Source: Basidiobolus meristosporus CBS 931.73 (lineage: Eukaryota > Basidiobolomycota > Basidiobolomycetes > Basidiobolales > Basidiobolaceae). Taken from it: DNA of 64,000 nucleotides. The notes under the pieces were generated by a model. The model worked only from the letters and a program-made list of their open reading frames with translations. It was not told where the DNA came from and made no database searches. This document shows positions 34,211 through 46,859 of this stretch, one piece after another (position 1 is the first letter of the stretch; each line of letters opens with the position of its first letter). The stretch is from positions 62,001-126,000 of the forward strand of contig MCFE01000008.1 of the NCBI GenBank assembly GCA_002104905.1, given 5' to 3'. Made by a program: the position numbers and the translations under genes.

Positions 34211-37200
34211 GCTGTCACTCTCTGCAATGTCTACCACTGCTATTACTGGAACTTTTCCCTCTGCTGAAAAGTTGGATGGCTCTAACTACCAAGTGTGGAA
34301 GGTGAAGATGAAGATGCTGCTACAAGAAAGAGGCCTTTGGGATATTGTCATGGGAGAAGAATGCCCTCCTAAAAACGTGGGAGAGGAAGCCTTAAAGTAC
34401 CGGCAGAAAGAACAAAGCGCCTTTAACTGTATTTGCCTTAAAGTCAAGGACAAATTGCTAATTCAATGCTCAAGAGCAAAAACGGGAAAGAATGCCTGGA
34501 AAGCATTAGAAGACACCTACCAGTCATGTTCAGCTGCCAAGAAAATGTATCTGAGACAAAAATTCTTCACTATAAAGATGCTGCCAGCTGAAGAAATGAA
34601 AAATCTAATTAACAGAATTACCCTGCTGGTTGATGAGTTGGAATCTGTGGGTGTACCAACTACTGATGAGGATGTGATAGTTACCATCCTGAATAGCCTG
34701 ACAGACGAGTTTCAGGGCCTTGTATCAGCCCTAGAGTCCAGAACTGAAGATTTGACCTTAAATTATGTATATGGAAGGCTCCTGGATGAAGAATTAAGAA
34801 AATCAAGCACCAATAAGAAGGAAGAAGAAAATGCTTTAATAAGCAATGATAACCAACAAAGGAGGTACCCAAGACCCTACAAAGGCAACAGCAACCTATT
34901 TTACAACTACTGCAAAAGGAAAGGACACACATCAGACCGGTGTCTCAAAAAGAGAGATTATCAGCAAAAGAAGCCTGAATATGGAAATGCTGCAACAACT
35001 GAAGATAGACTACTTGTATCTGCACTAAATATGACCACAAATAAGGATTCTCAGACGTGGTATATTGACTCTGGAGCTTCTCAACACTTGACACACCAAA
35101 AAGAACTTTTTACCCAATATCAAGAAATTCCAATTAAGAAGGTTTTCATGGGTGACAATAGAACACTTGATGCAGTGGGAGAAGGAACTATCCAAGTAAA
35201 CCTTAGAAGCAGTGAAGGAAGCCATACACTGACCTTTAAAGAAGTACTCTATGTACCAGAAATAGCCAAGAACCTACTCTCTGTAAGCAAGGCTACAGCA
35301 GAAGGACTCAGTTTCAGTTTTGACAATTCTGGATGCAGGATCACTGATCAAAATGGTGCCCATATTGCTTTGGGCATCAGAGATCAGAATCTATACAAGA
35401 TGATAATATTCCATCATATTTGGAAGCCAATATAAGTAACTTAAATGAAGAAACACCAATGCTTTGGCACAGGAGATTTGGACACATCAATTTTGATTAT
35501 TTGCACAAAATGATCAAAGATCAGCTAATTTCTGGAGTGAAAATTGATCCCCCAGCTAATTTGGAGCACTGTGAGGCCTGCATATATGGGAAACAAGTCA
35601 GACAACTGTTCAAGAGCTCTGGGTTGATAAAAACTAAGAAAAAATTAGATCTAATTCACTCAGATCTGTGTGGACCTATGCAAAATTTATCCTTAGGCAG
35701 GATGAAGTATTTAATCACTTTTATTGATGATTATACAAGATACACATGGGTCTACTTCATGGAGAGAAAGGAAGAAGCTCTGTCTAAGTTCAGGGAGTTT
35801 AAGGCCATGGTGGAGAGAGAAACTGGTGAAAAAATCAAGAAAATTTGCTCTGACAATGGTGGAGAATATACCTCAAAACTCTTCATCCACTTCAGCAAGA
35901 TTCATGGGATAAAGCAAGAGACTACTGTACCATACTCCCCACAGCAAAATGGAGTTGCAGAATGTGCTAACAGATCAATAATTGATATGGCAAGATCTAT
36001 GATCCATGATCAAAAATTATCCTGTGATTTTTGGGTGGAATCAGTTGCCACTGCTGTATATCTTAAAAATAGGAGTTATAACAGAATACTTTGTGATTCT
36101 ACTCCATTTGAAGCATGGTATGGATACAGACCAAGTGCAGGACATCTAAGAATATTTGGGTGTACAGCATATGCCAAAAAACTGGCCGGAAATCAGTCAA
36201 AATTTGAGCCAAAAAGTGTATAATGCATATTTTTGGGCTACTGCAATGAGAGTAAGGCATACAGACTCTACAATACCAAAGCAAAGAAGCTGAGCAAGTC
36301 CAGGGATGTGTTGTTTGATGAAAATTCAATATTTTCACAAAAAATTACATCAGATGATGACGAAAATTTGATCTCAAGTCCACCAATTGTCAGGATTGAA
36401 TCAGAGCAAAACAATGAGAATCTTTTCACTCCAGAGTACTCTACAACCATAGTTCAGCCAGAATTAGTGCCCAGGAATATCCCAGAAGTGCTCATTCCAG
36501 CATCAAATGCCCGGAGATCCAATCAGAAAAGAAATAGCCCAAATTACTATATCAATGAGGGTACAAACTTAGCCTATGCCTATTCAGTCCATGTTGATGA
36601 ACCCCAGACTGTAAAAGAGGCCCTAAATAGCCCTCAGATAAAGTTTTGGAGATCTGCAATGACTGAGGAATATCAGGCCCTGATGAAAAATCAAACTTGG
36701 GACTTAGTCAAATTACCAATCAACCAAAAATCAATTGGATGCAGATGGGTCTTCAAGACAAAATACAAAGCTGATGGTACAATTGAAAGATGCAAAGCAA
36801 GACTTGTAGCCAAAGGATACTCTCAAACCAAAGGACTTGACTATACTGAGACCTTTGCACTGGTAGCCAGGTTTAATTCCATCAGATTAATATTGGCTAT
36901 TGCAGCCAAATATAAGTATTTTATTCATCAAATGGATGTAAAAACTGCATTTTTGAATGGAGAACTTGATGAGGACGTGTATATGGACCAGCCTGATGGG
37001 CTTGTTGACCAAGATAACCCCCATTTGGTCTGCAAGCTTAAAAAGTCACTATATGGTCTCAAACAATCACCAAGAGCCTGAAATTGCAAGATAGATTCTT
37101 ATTTGGAATCCTTGAGTTTCAAAAGAAGTAATGCTGACTATAGTATATACTATAAGCCAGATAGAGCAAATCCAGTTCTATTAGCTCTATATGTGGATGA

Positions 37201-38170
37201 TCTTATTATAGCCACAAATAACCTAGAAACATTGGAAGAGAGTAAATCCAGCCTATCTATGGAGTTCAAGATGTCTGATTTAGGAGAACCTAGTTACTAC
37301 TTAGGGATTAGGTTCTCCATAGACAGAAGTACCCAGACTATCACCCTAAGCCAATCCAAGTATATTCAAGATATACTAAAGAAGTACAAAATGGAAGACT
37401 GTAAACCGGCAGCTACCCCAATGCAGACAAACCTTAACTTGGTCAAAACTCAACCAAATCAAGAGAGCTTGGTGCCATCTGAACGCCCTGACTTTCCTTA
37501 TCAGTCTATGGTCAGCAGTCTGATGTATATCATGCTTGGAACATGTCCAGATATCTCATATTCAGTGGGAGTTGTCAGCCAACATAATCAGAACTGTGGA
37601 TCTGATTATATTGCAGCAGTTAAGCGGATTTTTAGATACCTAAAAGGAACTGCTGATATTTGCTTAAGATACACTTATAAGGACTCAGAACAAGATCTTG
37701 TGGGATACTCTGATGCTGATTGGGAACAAAATTTAGAAGACAGAAGATCCACCACAGGATACACCTTTCTTTACTGTAAAGGAGCAATTTCATGGAATTC
37801 AAGAAAGCAACCAACTGTAGCACTTTCCACCACAGAGGCAGAGTAAATGGCAGCCTGTGAAGCTACAAAAGAAGCAATGGGGCTAAGAAAGCTGTTTCCA
37901 GATTTAGGCCTATGTCAAAAAATGCCTATTACTTTATTTCAAAATAATCAAGGATGTATACAATTAGGTAGAAATCCAACTTTTCATGCTAGAACCAAGC
38001 ACATAGATATTAGACATCATTTCATACGTGAAGCTATAGAGAATAACTTAGTTAGCTTAGTCTACTGTCCTACAGATGAAGTGATTGCAGACATATTTAC
38101 CAAACCATTAGCTAGAGACAAGTTTGAATATCTTAGGTCAAAATTAGGACTAGTCAGTATGAACATTTAG
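34200..38170 (+). pseudogene. Copia gag-pol polyprotein, broken
   Basis: Gag begins at ATG 34200 (MSPKLSLSAM), with LDGSNYQVWKVKMKMLL and a zinc knuckle at about 34905-34945, where the first Cys is Tyr (YNYCKRKGHTSDRC). The protease region has WYIDSGASQHLT. Integrase shows LWHRRFGHINFDYL, HSDLCGPM and PYSPQQNGVAE. RT shows [19 protein letters not shown] and YVDDLIIA. RNase H shows GYSDADW and the C-terminal TKHIDIRHHFIRE. Lesions are a 1-nt loss near 35405, judged against the related copy at 47.2 kb, then TAA at 36221, TGA at 37079 (expected Trp in SPRAW) and TAA at 37844 (expected Tyr in TEAEYMA). Confidence 0.92.
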
Positions 38171-38182
38171 CTGAGTGGGGAG

Positions 38183-38531
38183 TGTTGTAAAAATTCATAT
38201 TTCCATCTAAATATTCACCTAACTTAGTCACTTAGATCATTACCTTCAAATCCTAGAGAATACTGACCAAATTCCTTGTTGGGATTTACTTAGAATATTT
38301 TCACCAAAATACCAGGTACCCAGAACATGAAATTTCTCAAAGATGTCCAAACAGCCCCAAACTTTGCACACATGTTCTTGGGACCTTCCTTAACCAGTTC
38401 TATGTGTTTGTAATGCCAAGACCAGGTAAAAGTATAAATACTACTTTTACATTCAATAAATCATTAAGTGAAAGCCACATAATCTACTTGTTCTCCCAAT
38501 CACTTCCAATATCTCCAAGACTCTTACAACA
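38183..38531 (+). repeat. Copia 3' LTR
   Basis: Begins TGTTGTAAAAA and ends CTTACAACA. It is the same length as the 5' LTR and differs from it at roughly a dozen bases. Confidence 0.93.
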
Positions 38532-38810
38532 ACACCCACTGCAACTGACACACTTCTATACCTAAGCTTTATTGCTTTGAGTGTGATACTTGCAAAGTTG
38601 CCATGTACTTTCTATTGCAGATAGTATATACATCTAGCAAACATGTTTTTTGTTACCACAACTTTGGCCATGAATACCTCTTGAATATATGAAACTCCCA
38701 AGAGGTGTAGCAAGGCCCACTATTCACCTCACACTAAGCAAGGTGGGGTAGAGAATGGATACAGTAGCAGCAGAGATCTATGCTTTCTGCTCTATGCTTG
38801 TAGTTTAGTT
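38532..38810 (+). repeat. R1 repeat copy A, continuation after copia
   Basis: Continues the R1 sequence interrupted at 33846, as judged by R1 copy D (28140-28516), which has both halves joined. It ends at the G1 gypsy LTR. Confidence 0.6.
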
Positions 38811-39182
38811 TGTTACAAGTCTTGGTATAAGAATTGTAGAGGAATAGGGAGTTTAGCTAGTATTGAATTCACTATAACTTGATCTGATCTTTATTGAGAT
38901 TCTAGTAGCTCCTTATATACATTTTGCCAGATCAATTGCTGACTAATTGTATTTCCTAATGTAGGCTGTGGCTGATGACTCATTTAATTGCATCAATATC
39001 ACCCAATAAGATCCTACTTAATATATCTATTTCTGTCTGATAAGGATCTGCTGATGCATTTGCCAACTAATGTTACTGATTAGATAGATAATACTGATAT
39101 ACTGATAACCTAAACAAATAACTAATTGACTTGACTAAAAAAAACTGATCTAACTTAAACATTCAAGCGGAAGATCATAACA
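38811..39182 (-). repeat. G1 3' LTR
   Basis: 372 bp, TGTTACAAG...CATAACA as written on the plus strand, with inverted ends TGTTA/TAACA. Homologous to the G2 LTRs in reverse orientation. Confidence 0.9.
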
Positions 39183-39192
39183 TTTTCCCCTG

Positions 39193-42100
39193 CTAAAGTT
39201 GAGAGGGTTCTCCTGAATCTCTTTTCTTGTGATACCAATACCTTGATGGTTCAGTATTATGAGCAAGTCTTGCAAGCTTGAGTCTGTCCCTATGCACTAA
39301 GTCTTCCCGGATATTGCCTTGTTTGTCCACCAGTTGGTAAGTTACAAATGGACATTCTCTGATGATCTTGAATGGTCCTGTCCATTGTGGCTCAAACTTC
39401 TTCCAAGTGTTGTTTCTTAGCAACACAAAGCTCCCAACTGTCAATGCTTCTGGTGCTATAGTCTTATCAAATCTCTGCTTCATCTTTTCTGCACTTTGAG
39501 ATACTTTGGTCTGTGCCTCTTGACGTCTTTGTTCCAGTTGCTGGAGTCTACTTGGGTGACTGAGTTCATCTTCTAAGGTGTCTGTAAGCTTTGGTTGTGT
39601 GAGATCTCCTGGAATCCTTGGTTTACATCCATACACTAAGTAAAATGGTGATTGCTGGGTGGTGTTGTGTACTCTGACTCTGCATTCAAAGAGTGCTTGG
39701 TCTATATACTCATCCCATCTACTGACAATTCCATTTGGATACTTAGTCAGCATTTTTCCAAATAATCCATTTAACCACTCAGTGACTCCATTAGTTCTGG
39801 TGTGATATGCCAAGGCTTTCAGGTGTCTGATCTGCTGCATTTCCAGGTAAGCCTCCAATGTCTTTGCCATAAAGTTTGCACCTCTATTGGATAGAATCTC
39901 TACAGGGCATCCAAACTTCATAAGGATCTCATGGTAGATGAAACTTGCAACTTCTTGTTCACTGGCTATAGGTACAGCTTTAGCCACTGGCCATTTTGTA
40001 GCATGGTCAATTGCTACTAGGATCCAATGGTTGCATTTCCAGGTAGTTAGCAGTCTTCCAATAAGGTCAATTCCCCATCTTTCAAATGGTCTTACAGGCT
40101 CCAAGGGAAAGAGTTTGACAATTCTCTGTGGTTGGCCTTTGTTGATTTGGCAGTTTAGGCATGTTTTCACTAGCTTCTCAGTGTCTTGTTTCATTCTGGG
40201 CCACCATGCTCTGGCTTTCACAAGACTATAGGTTCCTTCAATCCCAAGATGTCCATATCCATAGTGTAGCTTATGTATTAAATCCAGGCAAGCAACTTAA
40301 GGACAATAGGCAATAGGGCTTCCATCAACAATTTAGTAGAGTGTTTCATCCTGTACAACAAATTTGCTGGCTTCATCACGGATTATCTTCTTGATATCTT
40401 CATCCACCTCATTAGGAATGGCTTGGTCCTCCAAGTACTTTGGTAATAGGCTAGGCCAATCTGATTCATGCACCAAGTTGAGTTGTGCAACTTGATCTAA
40501 TCTTGATAAGGCAACAGCAACCATGTTGTTTTTTCCAGGGCAGTAGACAATCTCCATGTCAAATTGCTGAATGTATTCACTCCATCTTGTCACTCTTCTA
40601 GAGAGTACCTTCTGAGTAAATACATACTTGAGGGAGGCATGATCAGTCTTCACAGTGCATTTGACTCCTTCAATACAGCATCTCCATATCTTCAAACAGT
40701 GTATTATAGCAAGCATCTCCTTCTCATGGACTGGATAGTTTGTTCTGCTGAGTTTAGTTTCTTGGATTCAAAGGCAACCAAGTAGTCCTTTCCCTTGTGT
40801 TCTTGACTCAGCACTCCACCAATTGCATAATCTGAAGCATCTTTGCACAGAGTAAACTCTTTTCTGAAGTCAGGTATTCTTAAGCTTGGTAGCTTAGCAA
40901 GTTCATTCTTGAGCGTCTGAAAGGCAGTCTCACAAGCTATGTCCCACTTATAGGTGTTGTCTTTCTTGAGGATATCAGTTAAAGGGGCTGCAATACTTGC
41001 AAAGGACCTGACAAATCTCTGATAATAGGAAACCATTCCAAGGAATGATCTGAGTTCTGATATGCTATGGGGCTGCTTCAGGTTCTTGATAACTTTAACC
41101 TTCTAAGGGTCTAAGGTTACTCCTGTGCTAGTCACTATGTGTCCCAGATATCCAATGTGTTCCTTGCAGAATTCACACTTGGGTAGCTTGCCATAAAGCT
41201 TGTTCTCTCTTAGCTTCTTTAAGACCTTTTCAATGTGCACCAAGTGATCCTCTTCTGTCTTGCTGTATATCAGTATATAATCTAGGTAGATTATGACAAA
41301 CTTGTCCAAGTACTCCTGGAAGACAGTCTGCATCAGGGTCATGAAAGTAGCAGGGGCATTAGTGAGGCCAAAACTCATGATTAAGTACTTGTAATGTCCA
41401 TATCTGGTCCTGAATGCTGTCTTAGGGATGTCTTCTGGCTTCACCCTAATCTGGTTGTATCCTGACATGAGGTCAATCTTGCTGAAAATAGTGGCTCCAT
41501 TAAGTTGGTCCAAAAGCTCATCAATCCAAGGTATGGGGTACTTATTCTTGACAGTAACTGACTTCAGGGCTCTGTAGTCAATGCACATCCTAAGTGTTCC
41601 ATCCTTCTTTTTACACAAAAAGCACTGGTGCTCCCCAAGATGACTTGCTGGGTCTGATGGATCCTTGTTCCAATTGCTAATCAATTTGTCTCTTCATTTT
41701 CTCCAATTCCAATGGACTCATTCTGTAAGGTGTCTTGCTCACTGGAGGGCTATCTCCTGTGTCAATGGCATGATCCACATCTCTGACTGGTGGTAAGCTT
41801 ACAAGCTCATCTGGAAACATATCTGAATATTTCTTCAAGAGAGTCTGGACCTGTTGGGGTGCTGGGGTAGCAGAATCCTCCTGTAATACTGCCATGAGGA
41901 ACATCTGGGTACCTTTTCTAAGCGCTCTACAGAACTGGGTCTTGCTAAGTTCACTTGTCTCACACATACTGGAATTGACCAAGTAGAAATACAGCCTGGC
42001 AGGCAATAGCTTATAGGTCTTGTTGTCTTTTTGGATCTGAGTAGCATGGGTTCTCCAGTTGATTGATGGATTACAACAAAATAGCCAGGTTTTTCCAAGT

Positions 42101-43326
42101 ACAAGGTCAAACTTGCAGTTCCCAAATATATAAGCCTGTAGTTCTTCTTCATAGTCATTGATCTTCATTCTTACTGGCTGAGTAATACAGTTGATTATGT
42201 GAGAGTTCCCATCAGCTGTTGAGACTGAAGTTGATTTGGTAGGTTCTGAGTTGATTCCAGCTTTCAGAGCAAATTGCTCTGAAATGTACTCATGCAATGC
42301 TCCTGAGTCAATCATGATCTTGGGAGGTACTCCATTGATCACTCCATTCAAGTATAATAGCTTTCCTGAGTTTGAGGTCATATGGGATAGGCATTCTTCT
42401 GTCATGTGGAAGGTGAGTTCTGAGTCTTCTTTAAGTTCATCCTCCATGTTACTATGCTCCATGGCCTCAATACGGTTAAAGGTTCTTGATGGCTGGTGTC
42501 CCTTTCTTCTCTGAGGGCAGTACTTTGCAATATGTCCTTGCTGGTGGCAATTGAAGCAAAGTCCTTTCTTCTTACATTCTTCTGAGGTAGGATTCTTCTG
42601 CATAGCATCTATTTTCATTGGCACTGCTTCTGATTGTTGTTTTACATAGTGATTTTAGCCTTTCTGATTAGTCACTGTAGGCTTCCCAACTCCAAGCATA
42701 GCTGAGTCATAGTCAATGGCAATCTGGATGGCTTCTTCGATAGTCTGAGGTCTTCAATAATTCACTTCCTTGCAAGTTCTTTCTTTCAACCCATCAATAA
42801 AGTATTCAACTTGATCCAGGGGGTCCATTCTTTCAATTTGTCCAAGTAGACATCTGTACTCATAGATGTATTCTTGAACCATTCCTTTTTGTCTGAGTGT
42901 CTTTAACTTCCTTCTCAGTAGTGTCTGTTGGTGTGGAGGTTCAAAAGCATCCTGAATTTCCAACACAAACTCATCCCAGGTAGAGATTGTAGAGCATCCC
43001 ATTGTAGTGGCTGACCTGATCTTGTTGTGGTACCACTGTAAAGCTGCATCTGCCAGGTAAGAAGCTGCATAATGCAACTTGCTCTCTGGAGCAATTCCTT
43101 TGGCTTTAAAAGCTTCTTCAATCTGAAAGAGCCAAGTTCCCAGGTTTTCATTGACTCTGCCATGGTACTGGTTGACCTTCACACTAAAGTTGCTCCTGAC
43201 AGGGCTTTGCTGGCTCTGAGCCATGGTTGTCATTCCTTGTTGCTGTTGGCTGAGGATCTGGAGTAACTGTTGCTGTTGGGCCAGGATTTGCGGCATGGGA
43301 TTCTTCTATTCTTGATTGTCCGACAT
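39193..43326 (-). pseudogene. G1 gypsy gag-pol, broken
   Basis: Gag starts at ATG 43326 (MSDNQE) with an immediate in-frame TAG where G2 has Trp. It continues with GTWLFQIEEAFKAKG and a knuckle CFNCHQQGHIAKYC near 42560. Protease has MIDSGALHEY, RT has YRALKSVTVKNKYPIPWIDE and [11 protein letters not shown] with IYLDYIL where G2 has IYLDDIL. RNase H follows near 40.9-40.4 kb. Integrase (40221-39193) has CLNCQINKGQPQ, ERWGIDLIG and the C-terminal module QWTGPFKI. Stops at 42754-42756, 40333-40335 and 40297-40299 are shared with G2. Private lesions include a TAG near 41677, an inserted T near 41615 and a frameshift near 40735. The RT catalytic YLDD reads YLDY and the second integrase Asp is Asn (39886-39888). 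Confidence 0.88.
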
Positions 43327-43408
43327 CTTGAGGGTGGTTTCTTCTTTTTTCAGGAGGGAGGTTTCTGGTTATTGCTGCTACCAATGTTACAAGTCTTGGT
43401 ATAAGAGT

Positions 43409-44627
43409 TGTGGTAATGGAAAGTATTCCATTACTACAATATCTCTAAACCAATATTGCACTCATTTCCTTATTTTGCTTTTGCTATTGTAACACACAAG
43501 TGAAAGATCAAGAATTTCCAACTTTGAAGAACAAATGCTCCAGACCCTGACAAGCAATCCACCCAACAATATTACGTCATACAGAACAAGTAGTAGCCAA
43601 CACATGTTTCAAATTACAGCTCATTTGAAGCAGTACTTAAGGAGTTACGACCACAAGAGTCCAATTATTATATATACTATGCCTTATTGCTAGGATTACT
43701 AGGGTGACTTTGATTGCATGTAACTTTCGAACCAGCCAATCAAATCACGTGTATTTTTCACAGGTGCTGCACCTATGTCCGATCTGCGCCACTGCAAAAT
43801 TTTAGCTTTGTATCATGTGTATTGCTTGCGCAATTGCCCAAAAGCTTTGATCCTTCAAAATTTTCATAAATATGACTTCCCCAGCTGAAAAATAAAAGGG
43901 AGCCTCTCTTTCCAGAATCTCCACACTATGATTACAAGTTAAGAGGTTATAAGACTTCCCATGCATCACTTGCACTGTTGAGTATTCTGACTTTGATCAG
44001 TACTACATGAGAAAGAGACTGCAAAGCTCACAAGAATCCAATCTAAGTTCTACAAGAAACTACCACTTTTCTGTTGGAAAAGTCCCTTCTAACAAATCCC
44101 TTTAGACACCCCTTTAGTCTAAAGACCCCTTTAGAGACCCCTTTAGGAAACCCCTTTACTCTAAAGAAGCCCCTTTAGGCACCTCTTTAGTGTAAAGTCC
44201 ACTTTAGAGACCACTACAAGAAGCCCCTTTACTCTAAAGACACCCCTTTAGGCACCCCTTTAGGTCTAAAGACCCCTTTAGAGACTTCTACAACACACCC
44301 CTTTAGGTTAAAGGGGAGTTCAGAATTTCCATGTTAGGAAATATTTTCTCAGAAAGGAAAGTGACTTCCAAATAAGGAAAAGTTATATAAAAGTAAATAA
44401 TCCCATTGGTCAACAGAAGGTCAGAACACTTCTGTAGAAGTGATAAACACTGCCTACAGTATATTTGTGCCTAAGATTGAGGAAATTAGTGAAAGTTATA
44501 TCTTCTATTGGTATATCAAACTCCCAATAAAATACATCAGTATTAGCATACTGAAAGTTGTTGTATATTGTTGATTAGCCTCTATATTGTAGAAAAAGCC
44601 CCAAACTAATCATAATACAACGCAACA
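43409..44627. mobile_element. 1.2-kb insertion inside the G1 LTR, possibly a solo LTR
   Basis: Bounded by duplicated GAGT (43405-43408 and 44628-44631; the match extends to GAGTTGTG). It starts TGTGG and ends CAACA, the TG..CA form of LTRs, and has no long ORF. A TATA-like TTATATAAAAGTAAAT lies near 44384, and an A-rich tail-like end follows. It carries the CCCCTTTAG-rich array at 44095-44320. No similar sequence occurs elsewhere in the window, so the element type is an inference. A longer target duplication (7-8 bp) would instead suggest a DNA transposon, but no terminal inverted repeats are seen. Confidence 0.6.
44095..44320. repeat. CCCCTTTAG/CTAAAG-rich minisatellite-like array
   Basis: Eleven CTTTAG and two CTTTAC motifs, mostly preceded by CCC, alternate with CTAAAGA and end in TTAAAGGGG. 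Spacing is irregular (9-30 bp). Sense and antisense versions of the motif are interleaved, so short hairpins can form throughout. Confidence 0.85.
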
Positions 44628-44975
44628 GAGTTGTGAAGGAATAGGGAGTTTAGCTAGTATTGTATTCACTAAAACTTGAACTGATTTTTATTGAGGTTCC
44701 AACAGCTCCTTAAATACACTATGCCAGATCAATTGCTGATTAATTGTATTTCCTAATGTAGGTTGTGGCTGATGACTCATTTGATTGCATCATCATCACC
44801 CAATAAGATCCTACTTAATATATCTATTTCTGTCTGATAAGGATCTGCTGATTCATTTGCTGACTAATGCTACTGATTTGATAGATTATACTGATATATT
44901 GATAACCTAAACAAATATTAATTGATTTGACTAAAAACTGATCAAACTTAAACATTCAAGCGGCAGATTATAACA

Positions 44976-46800
44976 CATGTGAGATTGTGCCATAGTGTGT
45001 GAGAAAGTCCCACATGGTGCAACATTGTCAAAGAGCAATCCTGCCTACTGGTAGTTATAATAATGTGCCCAATAATTCTTAAAGACAGCAGATTGTACAA
45101 CATGCCCAGGCACAGTACAATGGAACAAGTCTATTACTTATATCAAAAATTTAGTGATCACTGATTTGCAATGGCTCTACTTGGATTGCAAAAAAATGGT
45201 TTATTTGGATTATGATGACTAATAGGAATTCAATGCATTTGCATCATATTCTCCTAGGTTTTTTTCTCACAGGGATTACCACTGAAGCGGTTGGTAGTAG
45301 CTCACTCTGCACACCTAAACTACTTTATTGTTGACTACCATCTTGGCTACTTTTGTATCTTTAGTCAGAATTATTCCTCCTAGTTGATGAGTGCAATGCT
45401 GCAGTGTGGCTGCAGTGGATTGCTCCAGAAAATGTTACTGAGCCAGCTTGAACAGCCACACACTGATGTCTTCTTTTACTTGCCAAAGGTTTTGATAGTG
45501 GAGGAACTTTATGTGGGTCATGATCAGTCAGTTTACCAGAAGGAACTTACCAATGGTGAGGTGTAACTGCATGCTCAGGTGTAACTTGATGCATTGACAT
45601 GGCTCTTGGCTGAGTTCAATGGGATTCCACTGGTTGACACAACTCAGCCTGCTCCAATCAACTTGTGTCCAAATGAGCAGCTTGGCAAGTTCTGGTAGTT
45701 TTGCTCTGAAGTACACATTGACTGAATATGGGGGTGCTCTTGTGAAAGGTGTTTGGTCAGATTGGACTGATACGTGCTGGCATGTTGATTTTCTAATCAA
45801 GTTCTTCCATCTCTATTCACTCTCTGAGGTGTCCAGTTCTGCTAGATCAATGAGTAGGGCCCAAGTACCCATATAAGAGCTCACCCAAGACACTTGGGCC
45901 AAGCTAAAATCAGTTGGCAAGAGCTCAAACCAATCCAACATTGAATTTGCTGGTCCAAACCATGCTTGTGAGCTAGGGGATAGATTTTTCTGGGTTGTAC
46001 CAAAATAAATTGATTACCAAGTCATTGTTTGAGGATGAAATTTGCAACATAATGATGACACATATGGCAATTGATCAGGACTTAATCAAAGTGCATGGAA
46101 AATCGGATAAATAAAGCTGATTGTGCCTAATCAATTCATATTATTTCTGCCCAATCACCCACCAATTTAATATAACCTGCTCATCTGAATGGTCCTTTCT
46201 CATCAATCCCATTACTACCACTAGATTTCCTTTTGACACACTAGAGGAGATCTATTCCAAGTACTGTGGACCATCTACCCCAATCTAATCAAGGAGATCC
46301 CTTGTTAAGCTTCTCTGCTATTACAAGAGCCATTGCCCTACAAGGATTCATCCCACCATCCATTGAAACAAAAGTCCAAGAAGCTTTTATTCCCAGCTGA
46401 CAGCAATGGAGAACCACCTTGCAGAGTGTATGAATGACTCAGAGCAAGCTTGGAATACTAGGTTCAGAAGCTCCAATAGACTTCCATATCCTAGAGTGTT
46501 CATCAATGGTTCCACATCACAAGTATTTTGGATACCTTCCCTCTCAGGATCAACAGACCTTTTAGAGGTCAGAGGCAATTTATTCTGGCAAGTACAAGGC
46601 ACATTGTGTCAAGTTTCCAGCACTTTCTAACATTGAGCTTAACATCTTCTGGTTTGATGGGCCATTTGCTGGAACTGGGAATGACAAAGCACTCTGGGTA
46701 GAAAATCATTCTGCACTCAGTAGAGGGGAGAAATGAATGGCAGACTTAGCTTATACAGGAGAGGATTGTCAGATATTAGGATATATTAGAGCTTATAGGT
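44976..46800 (-). repeat. R1 repeat, copy B (rearranged)
   Basis: 44976-45140 matches R1 copy A 33590-33745 in the plus orientation. From about 45150 to 46800 it matches copy A 33120 back to about 30840 in the minus orientation. The two parts are thus inverted relative to each other. Remnant frames (45528-45800 and 46387-46602, minus) pair with copy A frames but carry stops. Confidence 0.7.
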
Positions 46801-46859
46801 AACCAAGGAATGATGTGCTTAGCAGGAAGCAGAACCTCCACAATGAGATATTTGATCAT

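Larger units (their letters stand above)
33847..38531 (+). mobile_element. Full-length Ty1/copia LTR retrotransposon (inactive)
   Basis: 4,685 bp with two 349-bp LTRs and a 5-bp target duplication ACACC (33842-33846 and 38532-38536). The primer binding site follows the 5' LTR and a purine-rich tract (GAGTGGGGAG) precedes the 3' LTR. Gag-protease-integrase-RT-RNase H order is that of copia (integrase before RT). The two LTRs differ at roughly a dozen positions, mostly transitions. The reading frame has one frameshift and three in-frame stops, so this copy cannot make its own proteins. Confidence 0.95.
38811..44975 (-). mobile_element. Ty3/gypsy element G1 (inactive)
   Basis: Minus-strand gypsy element: LTR (44975-43385, itself split by a 1.2-kb insertion), primer site TGGTAGCAGC, gag-pol, a purine tract AGGGGAAAA next to the 3' LTR, and LTR 38811-39182. 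The coding order protease-RT-RNase H-integrase and the CCHC knuckle identify Ty3/gypsy. The outer flanks (TAGTT at 38806, CATGT at 44976) do not match, so a target duplication is not seen and rearrangement after insertion is likely. It is closely related to G2 at 53.8-58.7 kb. Confidence 0.9.
43385..44975 (-). repeat. G1 5' LTR, split by an insertion
   Basis: The LTR matches in two pieces, 43385-43408 and 44632-44975. Removing the inserted 1.2 kb leaves about 368 bp, the length of the other LTRs of this family. Confidence 0.85.

Noticed and set aside
36099-36338. Minus-strand frames within copia integrase
   Set aside because: Overlap the recognised integrase frame on the plus strand.
42236-42514. 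Plus-strand frame antisense to G1 protease
   Set aside because: Reverse of the conserved gypsy protease region; the same shadow appears antisense to G2 (55010-55333).
44095-44320. CRISPR array
   Set aside because: Repeat units are short, irregularly spaced and lie inside a eukaryotic retroelement insertion; no cas genes.
44095-44320. Telomeric repeat
   Set aside because: The CCCCTTTAG motif looks telomere-like, but it is interrupted, includes both orientations and lies within an insertion in an LTR.
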